A DNA stretch of 64,000 nucleotides from Atopobium sp. (GTDB lineage Bacteria; Actinomycetota; Coriobacteriia; Coriobacteriales; Atopobiaceae), in assembly GCA_015258715.1 (NCBI GenBank), contig JABZHR010000003.1:1-64000 (forward strand). The letters run 5' to 3'. This document shows, piece after piece, positions 52,478 through 61,058 of this stretch. Position numbers and translations under genes: made by a program. Each line of letters opens with the position of its first letter. The first letter of the stretch is position 1. The notes beneath the pieces are model-generated. The model did not search any database and was not told where the DNA came from. It worked only from the letters and a program-made list of their open reading frames with translations.

Positions 52478-53360
52478 TGGTCTCCTTCAGTGGTACAAAC
52501 TCAGTTCCCGTAATAATCTGGAATGCCGTACGATAGCGCTCGGACGTGCCCTCAATGACCTCTTCTGGAAGATGAGGTGGCTCTCCTTGCATGTCCCAGT
52601 GGGCTTTCAGCCAATCGCGTACATACTGCTTGTCGTAGCTTGGCTGAACGTGTCCCTCAGAATAACCCTCAGCAGGCCAGAAACGGCTTGAATCAGGTGT
52701 AAGGCACTCATCAATAAGTGTAAGTTTTCCGTCGATAAAACCAAACTCAAATTTGGTATCCGCAATAATAATTCCACGAGTTGCAGCATATTCTGCAGCG
52801 GCCTTATAAATTGCAAGCGAAGCTTCCTTCAGCTGAGTAGCAACATCCTCGCCAACAATCTCACAGCAACGCTCAAACGAGATATTCTCGTCATGATCGC
52901 CAAGCTCAGCCTTAGTGGAAGGGGTAAAGATTGGCTCAGGAAGCTTTGAAGCCTCGGTCAAACCGTCAGGCAGCTTAATGCCGCAGACGGTGCCGTCCTG
53001 GTCGTAAGTCTTCTTACCAGAACCTGTGAGGTAACCGCGAACAATGCACTCAATAGGCACTGTTTGAGCCTTCTTGACCAGCATAGCGCGGCCAGCAAGG
53101 TACTCAGCGTAATCTGTAAACTGCTCAGGAGTCTGATCTGGCAGAACAGAAATCATGTGGTTAGGCAGAAGATCCTTAAAGCGGTTGAACCAAAATGCGC
53201 TAATACGCGTCAGAATTTCTCCCTTAAAAGGAATCTCGTCTGGGAGGATAAAGTCAAAAGCACTAATGCGATCGCTCGCAACCATCAAAAGTTTGTCGCC
53301 ACAATCGTAGATATCGCGGACCTTACCGTGCGAATCGGGACGAAGCTCAGCTCCAGCCAC
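52464..53360 (-). CDS. purC: Phosphoribosylaminoimidazole-succinocarboxamide synthase
   Basis: The GTG at 53360 (GAGG five bases upstream) gives 298 residues. It carries the SAICAR synthetase elements G-K-V-R-D-I-Y, V-A-S-D-R-I-S-A-F-D, E-C-I-V-R-G-Y-L-T-G-S-G and L-I-D-E-C-L-T-P-D-S-S-R-F-W. It is the long (yeast ADE1-like) form rather than the 240-residue bacterial form. It adds aspartate to CAIR in purine synthesis. Confidence 0.95.
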   Translation of the reverse strand: MAGAELRPDSHGKVRDIYDCGDKLLMVASDRISAFDFILPDEIPFKGEILTRISAFWFNRFKDLLPNHMISVLPDQTPEQFTDYAEYLAGRAMLVKKAQTVPIECIVRGYLTGSGKKTYDQDGTVCGIKLPDGLTEASKLPEPIFTPSTKAELGDHDENISFERCCEIVGEDVATQLKEASLAIYKAAAEYAATRGIIIADTKFEFGFIDGKLTLIDECLTPDSSRFWPAEGYSEGHVQPSYDKQYVRDWLKAHWDMQGEPPHLPEEVIEGTSERYRTAFQIITGTEFVPLKETNVTA

Positions 53361-53435
53361 AATGACCTCACTTCTGCGCAAAGCGCGTTGTATTGCAGGA
53401 CTTTTGATTGTACGGCAAAATGCCCAAAAATCGGC

Positions 53436-54941
53436 CTACAACAACGTTTCTGTAACAGAGATATTATTTTGGGTAAGCACCGGAAGATGCAGCGAGAAGG
53501 TAGTGCCCTTTCCAAGCTCGGATTCAACCGAAATGGTGCCGTTGTGACGGTCCATAATCTCTTTTGTAATTGCCAGACCTACGCCAAGGCCGCCTGACGC
53601 GCGCTCACGGCTCTCTTCTGCGCGCCAGAATCGCGAGAAGGTCTGTGGAATGTCCTCAGGAGCAATTCCCATTCCGTCATCAGACACGGAAATAACCGCG
53701 TCGGTATCGTCAATTGAAACGGTTATGACAACATGGCCACCATCATCGGTGTAGCGGATGGCGTTGCTCAGCAAATTAGTCAGAGCTTCTCGGATCATGT
53801 CCGAGTCAATATCAACAAAACAGTTGCCCTCGGGCGTCATATCCACAAAGGTTAGCGTGCGATTATTCTCCTTGAAAAGCGTCTCTTGCACAGCAACAAT
53901 GCTTGCCACCATTGCTACCACATTAACACTTTCTGGGTTGAACTTTGTCTTGCCGTTCTCAAGTCTTGAAAGGTGGAGCATGGCATCTACCAGGCGAGAA
54001 AGACGTCTGCTCTCAGACACAATGTTTTCCAGGCGCTCTTCATCTGCAGGCAAGATGCCATCTTGAATTGCTTCAACGGTAGCCATAATTGCCATGAGCG
54101 GAGTTCTGAGTTCGTGTGCAACATCGCTGGTCAGGCGGCGTTCAAGCTTAATGTCTCTTTCGAGTGAAGAAGCCATGTCATCGAAGGTTTCTCCTAGGCG
54201 CCCCAGTTCATTCTCGCCACGGATACCTGAACGAGCAGCAAGATTACCGCTTCTAATCTGAACAGCCGTCTCGGTAATGCGACGCATAGGCTTGGTAAGC
54301 GAGCGCGAAGCCAAAATGCCAATCAATCCGGACAGAGAGATTGCAATAGCTGCAGCAAGACTGATTGCCTGGTAGGAGCCATTACGGAATGCAATGTCTC
54401 GCTGGGTCAAGAACGGCTCAGAGCCAAACGTCCAGATTCTGATGCTGCCTACAGCTTCTCCTTGCAAGTTTTGAACAACTGCATACACCACAGCGTCGCC
54501 TGTCTGAGGACCAGAGAGCGAACTGTTCACACCAGGTCGACGTGCGTTTGGCGCCGAATCGTCATACAGCACCACGCCAGAAACGTCTAAAACCTGGATG
54601 CCAATATCAGGATTAGACGATGAGGCTTGGCGCGCAATAGACAGTACGTCAGCGTTCCAGCCGTCTGCACGCGCGTATGCTTGAGACATATTAAGCGCGG
54701 TGTTATCGACAGTATTCTGCAAGTTCTCCCTGGTATAAGCAGTAAAACGACTCTCCCACACAATACCCAAGACAGAAATAAGCACCAAAACCGTCATGAC
54801 CGCGGTCAGCGCAAAGAACGCCGCCATGCGGGTAGTAAAGCTCTGAGTACCAACGGGATCAGGCTTAATAGTTTTATAAGAACCCTCAGTTTCCGGAGGG
54901 TTCTCAAGAGAATTTGAATGATGTTTCTTGAAGAGCGCCAA
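53436..54941 (-). CDS. Two-component sensor histidine kinase (HAMP, HisKA)
   Basis: The 501-residue kinase has a membrane helix at 39-61, an extracellular sensor region (62-190), a second helix at 191-213, HAMP (214-265), the H box S-D-V-A-H-E-L-R-T-P-L with His276, and the ATPase motifs N-L-L-S-N-A-I-R-Y, D-D-G-M-G-I and G-L-G-V-G-L-A-I. The start is probably TTG at 54941, 11 bases after the regulator stop, with a weak ribosome site. The external ligand is unknown. It pairs with the OmpR-type regulator upstream. Confidence 0.94.
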   Translation of the reverse strand: MALFKKHHSNSLENPPETEGSYKTIKPDPVGTQSFTTRMAAFFALTAVMTVLVLISVLGIVWESRFTAYTRENLQNTVDNTALNMSQAYARADGWNADVLSIARQASSSNPDIGIQVLDVSGVVLYDDSAPNARRPGVNSSLSGPQTGDAVVYAVVQNLQGEAVGSIRIWTFGSEPFLTQRDIAFRNGSYQAISLAAAIAISLSGLIGILASRSLTKPMRRITETAVQIRSGNLAARSGIRGENELGRLGETFDDMASSLERDIKLERRLTSDVAHELRTPLMAIMATVEAIQDGILPADEERLENIVSESRRLSRLVDAMLHLSRLENGKTKFNPESVNVVAMVASIVAVQETLFKENNRTLTFVDMTPEGNCFVDIDSDMIREALTNLLSNAIRYTDDGGHVVITVSIDDTDAVISVSDDGMGIAPEDIPQTFSRFWRAEESRERASGGLGVGLAITKEIMDRHNGTISVESELGKGTTFSLHLPVLTQNNISVTETLL

Positions 54942-54952
54942 AACTCTAGAGC

Positions 54953-55666
54953 TTAGGACTCGTGGCTAGCGTTGCCGGCCTCAAAGCGATAGCCAACACC
55001 GTGAACAGTGAACAGCCAGCGAGGATTACGAGGATCATCACCAAGCTTTGCGCGCAAATTCTTGACGTGCGAATCAATAGTGCGCTCATAGCCCTCAAAG
55101 TCATAGCCCAGGACCTTCTCGACAAGCTCCATACGTGTGTACACGCGGCCAGGATAGCGAGCAAGGGTGGTGAGCAGCTTAAACTCTGAAGCGGTAAGGT
55201 CAACTTCCTCGTTGTTAATGAGAATCTTGTGACCAGAAATATCAATGGTAAGCGTACCGTAATCAAGCACATCAACAGCAGTCTCTGGCTCAGAATACGT
55301 ACGGCGGAACAGCGCGCGAACACGTGCTACCAGCTCACGAGGCGAGAAAGGCTTGACAAGGTAGTCATCAGCGCCAAGCTCAAGACCAATAATCCTGTCT
55401 TCTACCTCACCTTTTGCAGTAAGCATAATGATGGGCACATTGGAGGTATCCCTGATTGCACGGCAAACGCGCTCTCCAGAAAGCTTTGGAAGCATGAGGT
55501 CAAGGATAACCAGGTCAAATGCATGTTTCTCAAACTCTTCAACTGCACTCTGACCGTCGCCAACACCCTTAACAACGTAATTTTCGCGCTCAAGATATGC
55601 TGAGACGGCGTCACGGATGACTTTCTCATCTTCGACAATCAGAATTTTCTTCTCGTCGGAAGCCAT
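54953..55666 (-). CDS. OmpR-family response regulator
   Basis: From the ATG at 55666 (GGGGAG upstream) the protein has 237 residues. The receiver has E-D-E at 12-14, Asp56 in V-I-L-D-L-M-L-P and the K-P-F switch. A winged-helix domain (about 130-230) has L-T-A-S-E-F-K-L-L-T-T-L and Y-R-F-E. It begins the regulator-kinase operon. Target genes are unknown; the neighbouring Tat lipoprotein and purine genes are candidates only by position. Confidence 0.95.
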   Translation of the reverse strand: MASDEKKILIVEDEKVIRDAVSAYLERENYVVKGVGDGQSAVEEFEKHAFDLVILDLMLPKLSGERVCRAIRDTSNVPIIMLTAKGEVEDRIIGLELGADDYLVKPFSPRELVARVRALFRRTYSEPETAVDVLDYGTLTIDISGHKILINNEEVDLTASEFKLLTTLARYPGRVYTRMELVEKVLGYDFEGYERTIDSHVKNLRAKLGDDPRNPRWLFTVHGVGYRFEAGNASHES

Positions 55667-55766
55667 TGTCTCCCCTTTTCTTTTGCCCTGCATGTATGTG
55701 CTTATGGCACATTACGATTATTCATTAATTATTTGTATTCATTCTATCGCTATGCCTACAAATAAT

Positions 55767-56978
55767 CTACAAAGAAAAAACACGAACTGTCACGGAAGCA
55801 GGATATCCGCTGGTAGGGTCTTTAACAGTCGAGTAGGTTACAAAAGAATCACAGTTACCTTCTCGAGCGGGGAATTCTCCGTAATCAACGCTTCTATCCA
55901 TTGAATAAAGCCAGTTTGCCGTTTGATTCTGTGTATCAACAAGCACGTAAGAAGCACGACTCTTAATAATATAAAGGCTACCTTTACCTGCAGCTATTGC
56001 ATAAGGCTCGCGTTCAATGATGTAAGGATTTTCTCCTGAAGCAGGCAAGATATACGTTCCCATCTTGCCCAAAAGGCCGCCCGAGTCATAACTTGCTTCA
56101 ACAGACACAATGAACTTATCGTCTACGCGACTTGCTACAAAAGGCTTAACAGATTGGGGCATAACAAGCTGGTCAACCTTAGTTTTGAGGTTATCGCCCA
56201 GTAGGTATGCCGTAACGCCATAGTAGGTGCCCTCAGAGGCACGAACTCGAGGAGTAAGGGTGACTACTCCCTTAGAGATAGATGGCGCGGTAGCAAATCT
56301 GCCTGGAGATTCAACGGCATCCGTTCCTTCCGAATCGCCTACACGCCACACATAGCAGTGAGAAGACTCACGGGTTTTCTCGCCCGAAGAAGAAGGCTGG
56401 ACAAGCCAAACCACCTTATCGTCTCCGCAGGCAAATGGAGCCGGATCCCAGTTTTTATCGGCCTTGTACAGTACCTTTGCGTCACCTGTGAGCTTGCCGT
56501 CAGAAAATGGTGCGGCGAGAAGCTCCCAATCAAAGGTTGTGGTATCCACCTCGACCCATGCGTATACAGAGTCAGAGCAGCGGACGTCGTAAATAACGGC
56601 GGTAGTATTGTTCATCTGAGCTGTAGGAACAACGTCAACTACCTGGCCAGACGTCAGCGAGAGAGCAGAGCCCTTCACCATAGGCGTGGCAGATGCGCCG
56701 GCCGTGGTAACGGGAATCCAATTTCCATCAGCTGGGTGTAGCACGCTTCCTAAAGGAAGCGTCCATGTCTGACTTGGCTGGGCAGAATATTCCGTTGAAC
56801 TATAGGAGTCCAGCACGTTTGTGCCGGAAGACTCATCAAGTACCAGCGGCTTTCCTGCGTCACTCGAGCCCTCTTGATGGGAGCAGCCTGCTGCGATGCT
56901 AATTGCACCAGCAACTACTACGCCAGCTGCTCCCGTCTTGAAGAAGTTTCGACGAGAAATGTTCCCAAACAAAGCCAC
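55767..56978 (-). CDS. Tat-exported lipoprotein, function unknown
   Basis: The 403-residue protein starts at GTG 56978, 3 bases after the purB stop. Its N-terminus has a twin-arginine motif S-R-R-N-F-F-K, a hydrophobic stretch, and a lipobox ending S-I-A-A-G-C (Cys32), so it should be folded in the cytoplasm, exported by Tat and lipid-anchored outside. The mature part has repeated W/Y-containing beta segments such as Y-A-W-V-E-V-D and K-V-V-W-L-V-Q, suggesting a beta-propeller (inference). No catalytic motif was recognised. Confidence 0.8.
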   Translation of the reverse strand: MALFGNISRRNFFKTGAAGVVVAGAISIAAGCSHQEGSSDAGKPLVLDESSGTNVLDSYSSTEYSAQPSQTWTLPLGSVLHPADGNWIPVTTAGASATPMVKGSALSLTSGQVVDVVPTAQMNNTTAVIYDVRCSDSVYAWVEVDTTTFDWELLAAPFSDGKLTGDAKVLYKADKNWDPAPFACGDDKVVWLVQPSSSGEKTRESSHCYVWRVGDSEGTDAVESPGRFATAPSISKGVVTLTPRVRASEGTYYGVTAYLLGDNLKTKVDQLVMPQSVKPFVASRVDDKFIVSVEASYDSGGLLGKMGTYILPASGENPYIIEREPYAIAAGKGSLYIIKSRASYVLVDTQNQTANWLYSMDRSVDYGEFPAREGNCDSFVTYSTVKDPTSGYPASVTVRVFSL

Positions 56979-56981
56979 GAT

Positions 56982-58328
56982 TTAGTCCAATTCAAGATGC
57001 TCAAGACGGTCAAACAGAACGTTTGAGCGGGTAAGGAATGCGCGAGGATCAAAAATCTTCTCAAGCTCCTCGTGGCTCAGCGTACAAGCTGGATCTGCCT
57101 CAAGAAGCTCCTGGTAGGATGGTCCTTCCTTGCACTGCTGAATGTCGCCCCACACCTTCATGGCGTTAGACTGGACAATCTTGTATGCCTCTTCGCGAGT
57201 AATACCAGTGTTTACCAGGGCAAGAAGAACCTTTGACGAGAAGAGCATGCCACGGGTCTTATTGAGGTTTGCCATCATCTGCTCTGGATACAGAACCATG
57301 CCATCAAGCAAGAACTCAAGCTTTGACAGCATGTGGTCAAGAGCAATAAAGCTATCCGCCTGAGCAACACGCTCAGCAGAAGAGTGGCTGATGTCACGCT
57401 CGTGCCAAAGTGCAACGTTATCAAAGGCAACCTGTGCATTTGCCTTAACTACGCGGGACAAACCACAGATCTTCTCGGCAGTAATAGGGTTGCGCTTGTG
57501 AGGCATAGCAGAAGAGCCCTTCTGGCCCTTGCGGAATGGCTCCTCAGCCTCGAGGGTATCGGTCTTCTGCAGTGCTCGCATCTCAGTTGCAACGCGCTCG
57601 CAGGTAGCGGCAACGGTTGCCAGAACACCAGCAAGATACGCGTGGTGGTCGCGAGAAATTACCTGGGTTGAAAGTGGATCGTGGACAAGACCGAGTTTCT
57701 CGCAAACGTACTCCTCAACAAAAGGATCAATGGAAGAGTAAGTTCCAACAGCGCCAGAAATAGCACCATAGGCAACGTTTTTGCGAGCGTCCTTAAGGCG
57801 GTCAAGATCACGCTTAAACTCCCAGGCCCAGCTACCAAACTTCATGCCAAAGGTCATAGGCTCGGCATGAATGCCGTGAGTGCGGCCGACGCACAGAGTG
57901 TCGCGCTCCTCAAAAGCACGACGCTTGCAGATAGCAGCGCAGCGACGAACTGCAGCAATGAGCAGGTCACATGCCTGGGTGAGCTGGTAGCAAAGAGCGG
58001 TATCGCCCAAGTCTGTTGAGGTCATGCCATAGTGAACCCAGCGGCTTGGCTTGAGCTCACCCTCTGGAACCTCAGCATCAATATAGGAGCCCATGTTAGT
58101 CAGAAACGCGATAACATCGTGGTTGGTAACAGCCTCAATCTCATCTACCTCAGCACGGTTAAACGCTGCGTGCTCACGAATCCAAGCCGCCTCTTCGCGA
58201 GAAATGCCAATAACACCCAGCTCAGCCTGTGCTTCGCACGCAAGGACTTCAATCTCCTGCCAAACGGCGTACTTGTTCTCCAAAGAAAAGATGTGGCCCA
58301 TTTCTTTGCCGGTGTAGCGATCTACCAC
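56982..58328 (-). CDS. purB: Adenylosuccinate lyase
   Basis: The 448-residue enzyme of the fumarase superfamily has the signature G-S-S-A-M-P-H-K-R-N-P near residue 275, R-T-H-G-I-H-A-E-P-M and M-T-S-T-D-L-G-D-T-A. It acts twice in purine synthesis, releasing fumarate from SAICAR and adenylosuccinate. The start is GTG at 58328 with AAGGAG eight bases upstream. The Tat lipoprotein gene follows at once. Confidence 0.97.
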   Translation of the reverse strand: MVDRYTGKEMGHIFSLENKYAVWQEIEVLACEAQAELGVIGISREEAAWIREHAAFNRAEVDEIEAVTNHDVIAFLTNMGSYIDAEVPEGELKPSRWVHYGMTSTDLGDTALCYQLTQACDLLIAAVRRCAAICKRRAFEERDTLCVGRTHGIHAEPMTFGMKFGSWAWEFKRDLDRLKDARKNVAYGAISGAVGTYSSIDPFVEEYVCEKLGLVHDPLSTQVISRDHHAYLAGVLATVAATCERVATEMRALQKTDTLEAEEPFRKGQKGSSAMPHKRNPITAEKICGLSRVVKANAQVAFDNVALWHERDISHSSAERVAQADSFIALDHMLSKLEFLLDGMVLYPEQMMANLNKTRGMLFSSKVLLALVNTGITREEAYKIVQSNAMKVWGDIQQCKEGPSYQELLEADPACTLSHEELEKIFDPRAFLTRSNVLFDRLEHLELD

Positions 58329-58347
58329 GATGAGACTCCTTCTGCTC

Positions 58348-58389
58348 GTAAAAGAAAAGGTCGAGTACCACTATGGTACCCGACCTTTG
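58348..58389 (-). terminator. Terminator of tRNA-Lys
   Basis: A 13-bp stem with one mismatch (58356-58369 with 58375-58388), loop ACTAT, is followed on the minus strand by TTCTTTTAC. It separates the tRNA from purB. Confidence 0.85.
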
Positions 58390-58396
58390 AATTACC

Positions 58397-58472
58397 TGGT
58401 GGGCCGTTAGGGGTTCGAACCCTAGACCTTGGGATTAAAAGTCCCCTGCTCTACCAACTGAGCTAACGGCCC
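58397..58472 (-). tRNA. tRNA-Lys (TTT)
   Basis: On the minus strand the acceptor GGGCCGT pairs with ACGGCCC, the anticodon loop CTTTTAA reads TTT, the T arm is TAGGGTTCGAACCCCTA with the standard loop, and CCA is encoded (58397-58399). Confidence 0.95.
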
Positions 58473-58520
58473 ATTATCGGGCGTGGCAATTTTACCACGC
58501 AACTAGGATAGTGTAGCAGT

Positions 58521-59798
58521 TTACTCCCATGCCCATTGTCCATTTACGAAAATTGGTGTTTCTTTTCCATCGGCAGAAATTCCCCAAATGTTCAAATCGT
58601 CTGCACCAATCATAAAATCGACGTGTGTTGTGCTCTGATTGATGCCATGAGCCAAGAGTTCATCAGGGTTCATCTCAAGACCGCCCTCCAGGCACTCTGG
58701 GAAGCCCATTCCAAGTGCTAAGTGGCAGCTAGCGTTCTCGTCATACAAGGTGTCGTAGAACAAAATACCGCTCTGGCGAATAGGGGTATTCTTGGAGATA
58801 AGAGCGCATTCTCCCAGGTACTTACCACCTTTTTGAGAAACAATAGAGGTCAGAACGTCCTTACCCTGTTCAGCGCCGTAGTCAACAACCTCGCCATCTT
58901 TGAAGGTAAACCAGAAGTTCTTAACAATCTGTCCAGCATGAATCAGCGGCAGCGCAGAGTGAACAGTGCCGTTTACCTTGCGATAATTTGGCGTGGTAAA
59001 GACTTCCTCAGTAGGAATGTTGGGGAAGAACAAGGTTCCGTCCTGAGTCTTGCCAGCGCCACCCTCCCAAAGATGTCCTGGATTCATGCCAATAGTCAGG
59101 TTAGTTCCATTTGAAGACTCATAACGAAGCTCTTCAAACTGATGAGAATTCATGAAGCGCTTGGTCTTCTCAAACGTTGCATTGTGGGTCTCCCAAGCAC
59201 TCTGAGGATCTTCTCCACTTGCATGAGCAACGTCCAAAATAGCAACCCAAAGCCTGTAGATTGCCTCAGCCTTAGAAAGCTCTGGGAAAATTACCTTTGC
59301 CCATTCAGCTGCAGGAACACCAGCAATGCACCAAACGTTTTTACCAAAGTCCATGCCGTTTCTAAAGACGTCGCACTCCAGATTTCTTGCGCGAGAAACA
59401 GCAGCTGGCTTTTCTGGATCAATACCCTTCAGACCATTTGGATCATCAGACGAGAGGAACAAAAATGCTGCACCCTGCTCTGCAAGAGAGTTAAGCTGCT
59501 CAATCTTCCAGCTTGGAGTTTTAGAAAGACGAGCCAGATCTACGTTTTCGTACATGATTCTTGAGGACTCTTGATCGCCCCAAATAACCGTGACAAATTC
59601 TGCACCAGCTGCATAGGCTGCGCGCTGAACTCTACGAGCAAAATCAGCAATCTCAATTGAAGCGTTAATTACCAGCTGACTTCCCTCAGAAATTGCGCAT
59701 CCCTTCTTCACAAGAAGCTCAGCGTATTTATCAATCTGATCAGACAGCGCATCGAGGGCAATCTTTACCTCTTGGTCTGTCATAGGAATTTGTGCCAT
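58521..59798 (-). CDS. M29-family metallo-aminopeptidase
   Basis: From the ATG at 59798 (AAGGGAA upstream) the protein has 425 residues. It matches AmpS/PepS-type aminopeptidases: N-I-P-T-E-E-V-F-T-T-P (metal glutamate), G-E-C-A-L-I, and near the end T-H-V-D-F-M-I-G with the H-x-D metal ligands. These cytoplasmic enzymes release N-terminal residues from peptides. The gene is single, between tRNA-Gly and tRNA-Lys, all on the minus strand. Confidence 0.93.
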   Translation of the reverse strand: MAQIPMTDQEVKIALDALSDQIDKYAELLVKKGCAISEGSQLVINASIEIADFARRVQRAAYAAGAEFVTVIWGDQESSRIMYENVDLARLSKTPSWKIEQLNSLAEQGAAFLFLSSDDPNGLKGIDPEKPAAVSRARNLECDVFRNGMDFGKNVWCIAGVPAAEWAKVIFPELSKAEAIYRLWVAILDVAHASGEDPQSAWETHNATFEKTKRFMNSHQFEELRYESSNGTNLTIGMNPGHLWEGGAGKTQDGTLFFPNIPTEEVFTTPNYRKVNGTVHSALPLIHAGQIVKNFWFTFKDGEVVDYGAEQGKDVLTSIVSQKGGKYLGECALISKNTPIRQSGILFYDTLYDENASCHLALGMGFPECLEGGLEMNPDELLAHGINQSTTHVDFMIGADDLNIWGISADGKETPIFVNGQWAWE

Positions 59799-59932
59799 CT
59801 TGTTCCCTTCAACCATCGATCTACTTAATTCAAGAAATTAAGAGCAAACGTTTTGGCGATAAATCCAAAGTATTTCCGTTCCACTTCTACCCGAACAGCC
59901 TTCTTCACAACGCCAAATTTCAATCTTGTCCA

Positions 59933-59956
59933 TAAAAAGAGCCCCGAAGGGCTCTT
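59933..59956 (-). terminator. Terminator of tRNA-Gly
   Basis: An 8-bp stem (59937-59944 with 59949-59956) with a TTCG loop on the minus strand is followed by TTTATGG. Confidence 0.88.
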
Positions 59957-59965
59957 GTATGTCAT

Positions 59966-60040
59966 TGGAGCGGGCAACGGGATTCGAACCCGCGGATGAT
60001 GGCTTGGGAAGCCATTGCCTTACCACTTGGCGATGCCCGC
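59966..60040 (-). tRNA. tRNA-Gly (TCC)
   Basis: On the minus strand the acceptor GCGGGCA pairs with TGCCCGC, the anticodon arm ATGGC-TTCCCAA-GCCAT reads TCC, the T loop is GGGTTCGAATCCC, and CCA is encoded (59966-59968). Confidence 0.95.
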
Positions 60041-60247
60041 AATTGTGTAGATTTTATCACAGTATTTTTTGCCTTTTAATTGCTCGCTTGGCAACTAGAT
60101 AAAAGTTTGATGCGTTGTTTTCTGCCTAGCTGCTTGTATACAACAAAAATGCACCTACACAAATTTTCTTTGTCAGAAATTGGACAAGCGCTGGTCAGAG
60201 TAGGCGCAAAATCACTCTTTAGCATGCTCTCCAACGAAAGGAGCGCT

Positions 60248-60457
60248 ATGCAAAAGTACTTTTGGCGAGAAACCCCCGCACACCACTATCCCACCTCTTA
60301 TAGACGCCTACTCTCCACCCGACAACTCCACCTTCCTCGGGCAAAGCTGCTTGGCGGAGACCCCGTCATGCCAAGCAGCTTTCCTTCCATAGGGCATGCA
60401 GGTCTACGGTCGCGTCTAGCAGATAGGTTTTCTCGCAAACCTGAGGCTCCCCCATAA
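60248..60457 (+). CDS. Possible 69-residue small protein or structured RNA
   Basis: The ATG follows AAGGAGCGCT with good spacing and the frame is open for 69 codons. The product is Pro/Arg-rich and resembles no family; base composition is richer in GC than neighbours. The same DNA holds a perfect 13-bp inverted repeat (60343-60355 with 60370-60382) and a smaller one (60425-60430 with 60437-60442), so a structured RNA is an equal possibility. The rest of the gap from 60041 to 60511 shows no other gene. Confidence 0.3.
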   Translation: MQKYFWRETPAHHYPTSYRRLLSTRQLHLPRAKLLGGDPVMPSSFPSIGHAGLRSRLADRFSRKPEAPP

Positions 60458-60484
60458 AGAAAAAGACCGGTGAACACCGGTCTT
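60456..60484 (-). terminator. Intrinsic terminator of the Fur-family regulator gene
   Basis: A perfect 9-bp stem (60463-60471 with 60476-60484), loop GAAC, is followed on the minus strand by TTTCTTT. It lies 27 bases after the stop. Confidence 0.88.
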
Positions 60485-60511
60485 AAAGAGAGCTGTTTTG
60501 TTGCAATGCAA

Positions 60512-60913
60512 TTAGTTTACGCTGTGATGAAGCGCTGGATTCTTAGCTAGGCACTCATTACAAATACCTGTAAAGCACAAGGCGTAAGAGTCAATCTCGC
60601 CACAAGAGTCCTTGGTGAGGCTGGTAAGATCCCTTAAAACTGGTCCATCAACATCAAAGACACGGCCGCACTCATGACACTGGAAGTGGGCATGCTCAGT
60701 TGTAGTTGGATCAAAACGAGAGATGTTATCACCGGTATTAACAACCTGAAGCTCACCTGCGTCAACGAGCTGCATAAGGTTACGGTAAACGGTTCCAAGA
60801 GAGATGTTTGGTAGTTCCTCTCTTACTGCCGCATACACGCTATCTGCTGTTGGATGGTCGTGGCGACCTTCCATATACGTACGAATTGCCTCACGTTGCT
60901 TACTGTAACGCAC
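60512..60913 (-). CDS. Fur-family metal or peroxide regulator (PerR-like)
   Basis: The 133-residue protein has a winged helix with H-P-T-A-D-S-V-Y and S-L-G-T-V-Y-R-N-L, a regulatory metal region (I-S-R-F-D-P-T-T-T-E-H-A-H-F), and the structural zinc cysteines C-H-E-C and C-N-E-C. The short length and the F-D-P-T-T-T-E-H-A-H-F-Q segment fit PerR better than Fur (tentative). The start is GTG at 60913 with GAGG five bases upstream. An imperfect palindrome directly upstream suggests self-control. Confidence 0.9.
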   Translation of the reverse strand: MRYSKQREAIRTYMEGRHDHPTADSVYAAVREELPNISLGTVYRNLMQLVDAGELQVVNTGDNISRFDPTTTEHAHFQCHECGRVFDVDGPVLRDLTSLTKDSCGEIDSYALCFTGICNECLAKNPALHHSVN

Positions 60914-60925
60914 GATAACCTCATT

Positions 60926-60967
60926 AATTAGTAAGTGTTACTGATTACTGATACGTTAACACTAATT
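60926..60967. promoter_or_regulatory. Imperfect inverted repeat in the promoter of the Fur-family gene
   Basis: AATTAG-TAA-GTGTTA (60926-60940) faces TAACACTAATT (60957-60967), giving an 11-base inverted match broken by a 3-base insertion. It lies 13-54 bases upstream of the regulator start and about 90 bases upstream of the divergent adhesin gene, so one site could serve both. Confidence 0.4.
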
Positions 60968-61058
60968 GTCTATATGTTGCAACAAAAGCTCTTATTTATG
61001 CATTACAAAAATCTCATCATACGCAATCTACCTCTGATTTTTCAGTTTGGAGGCACGC

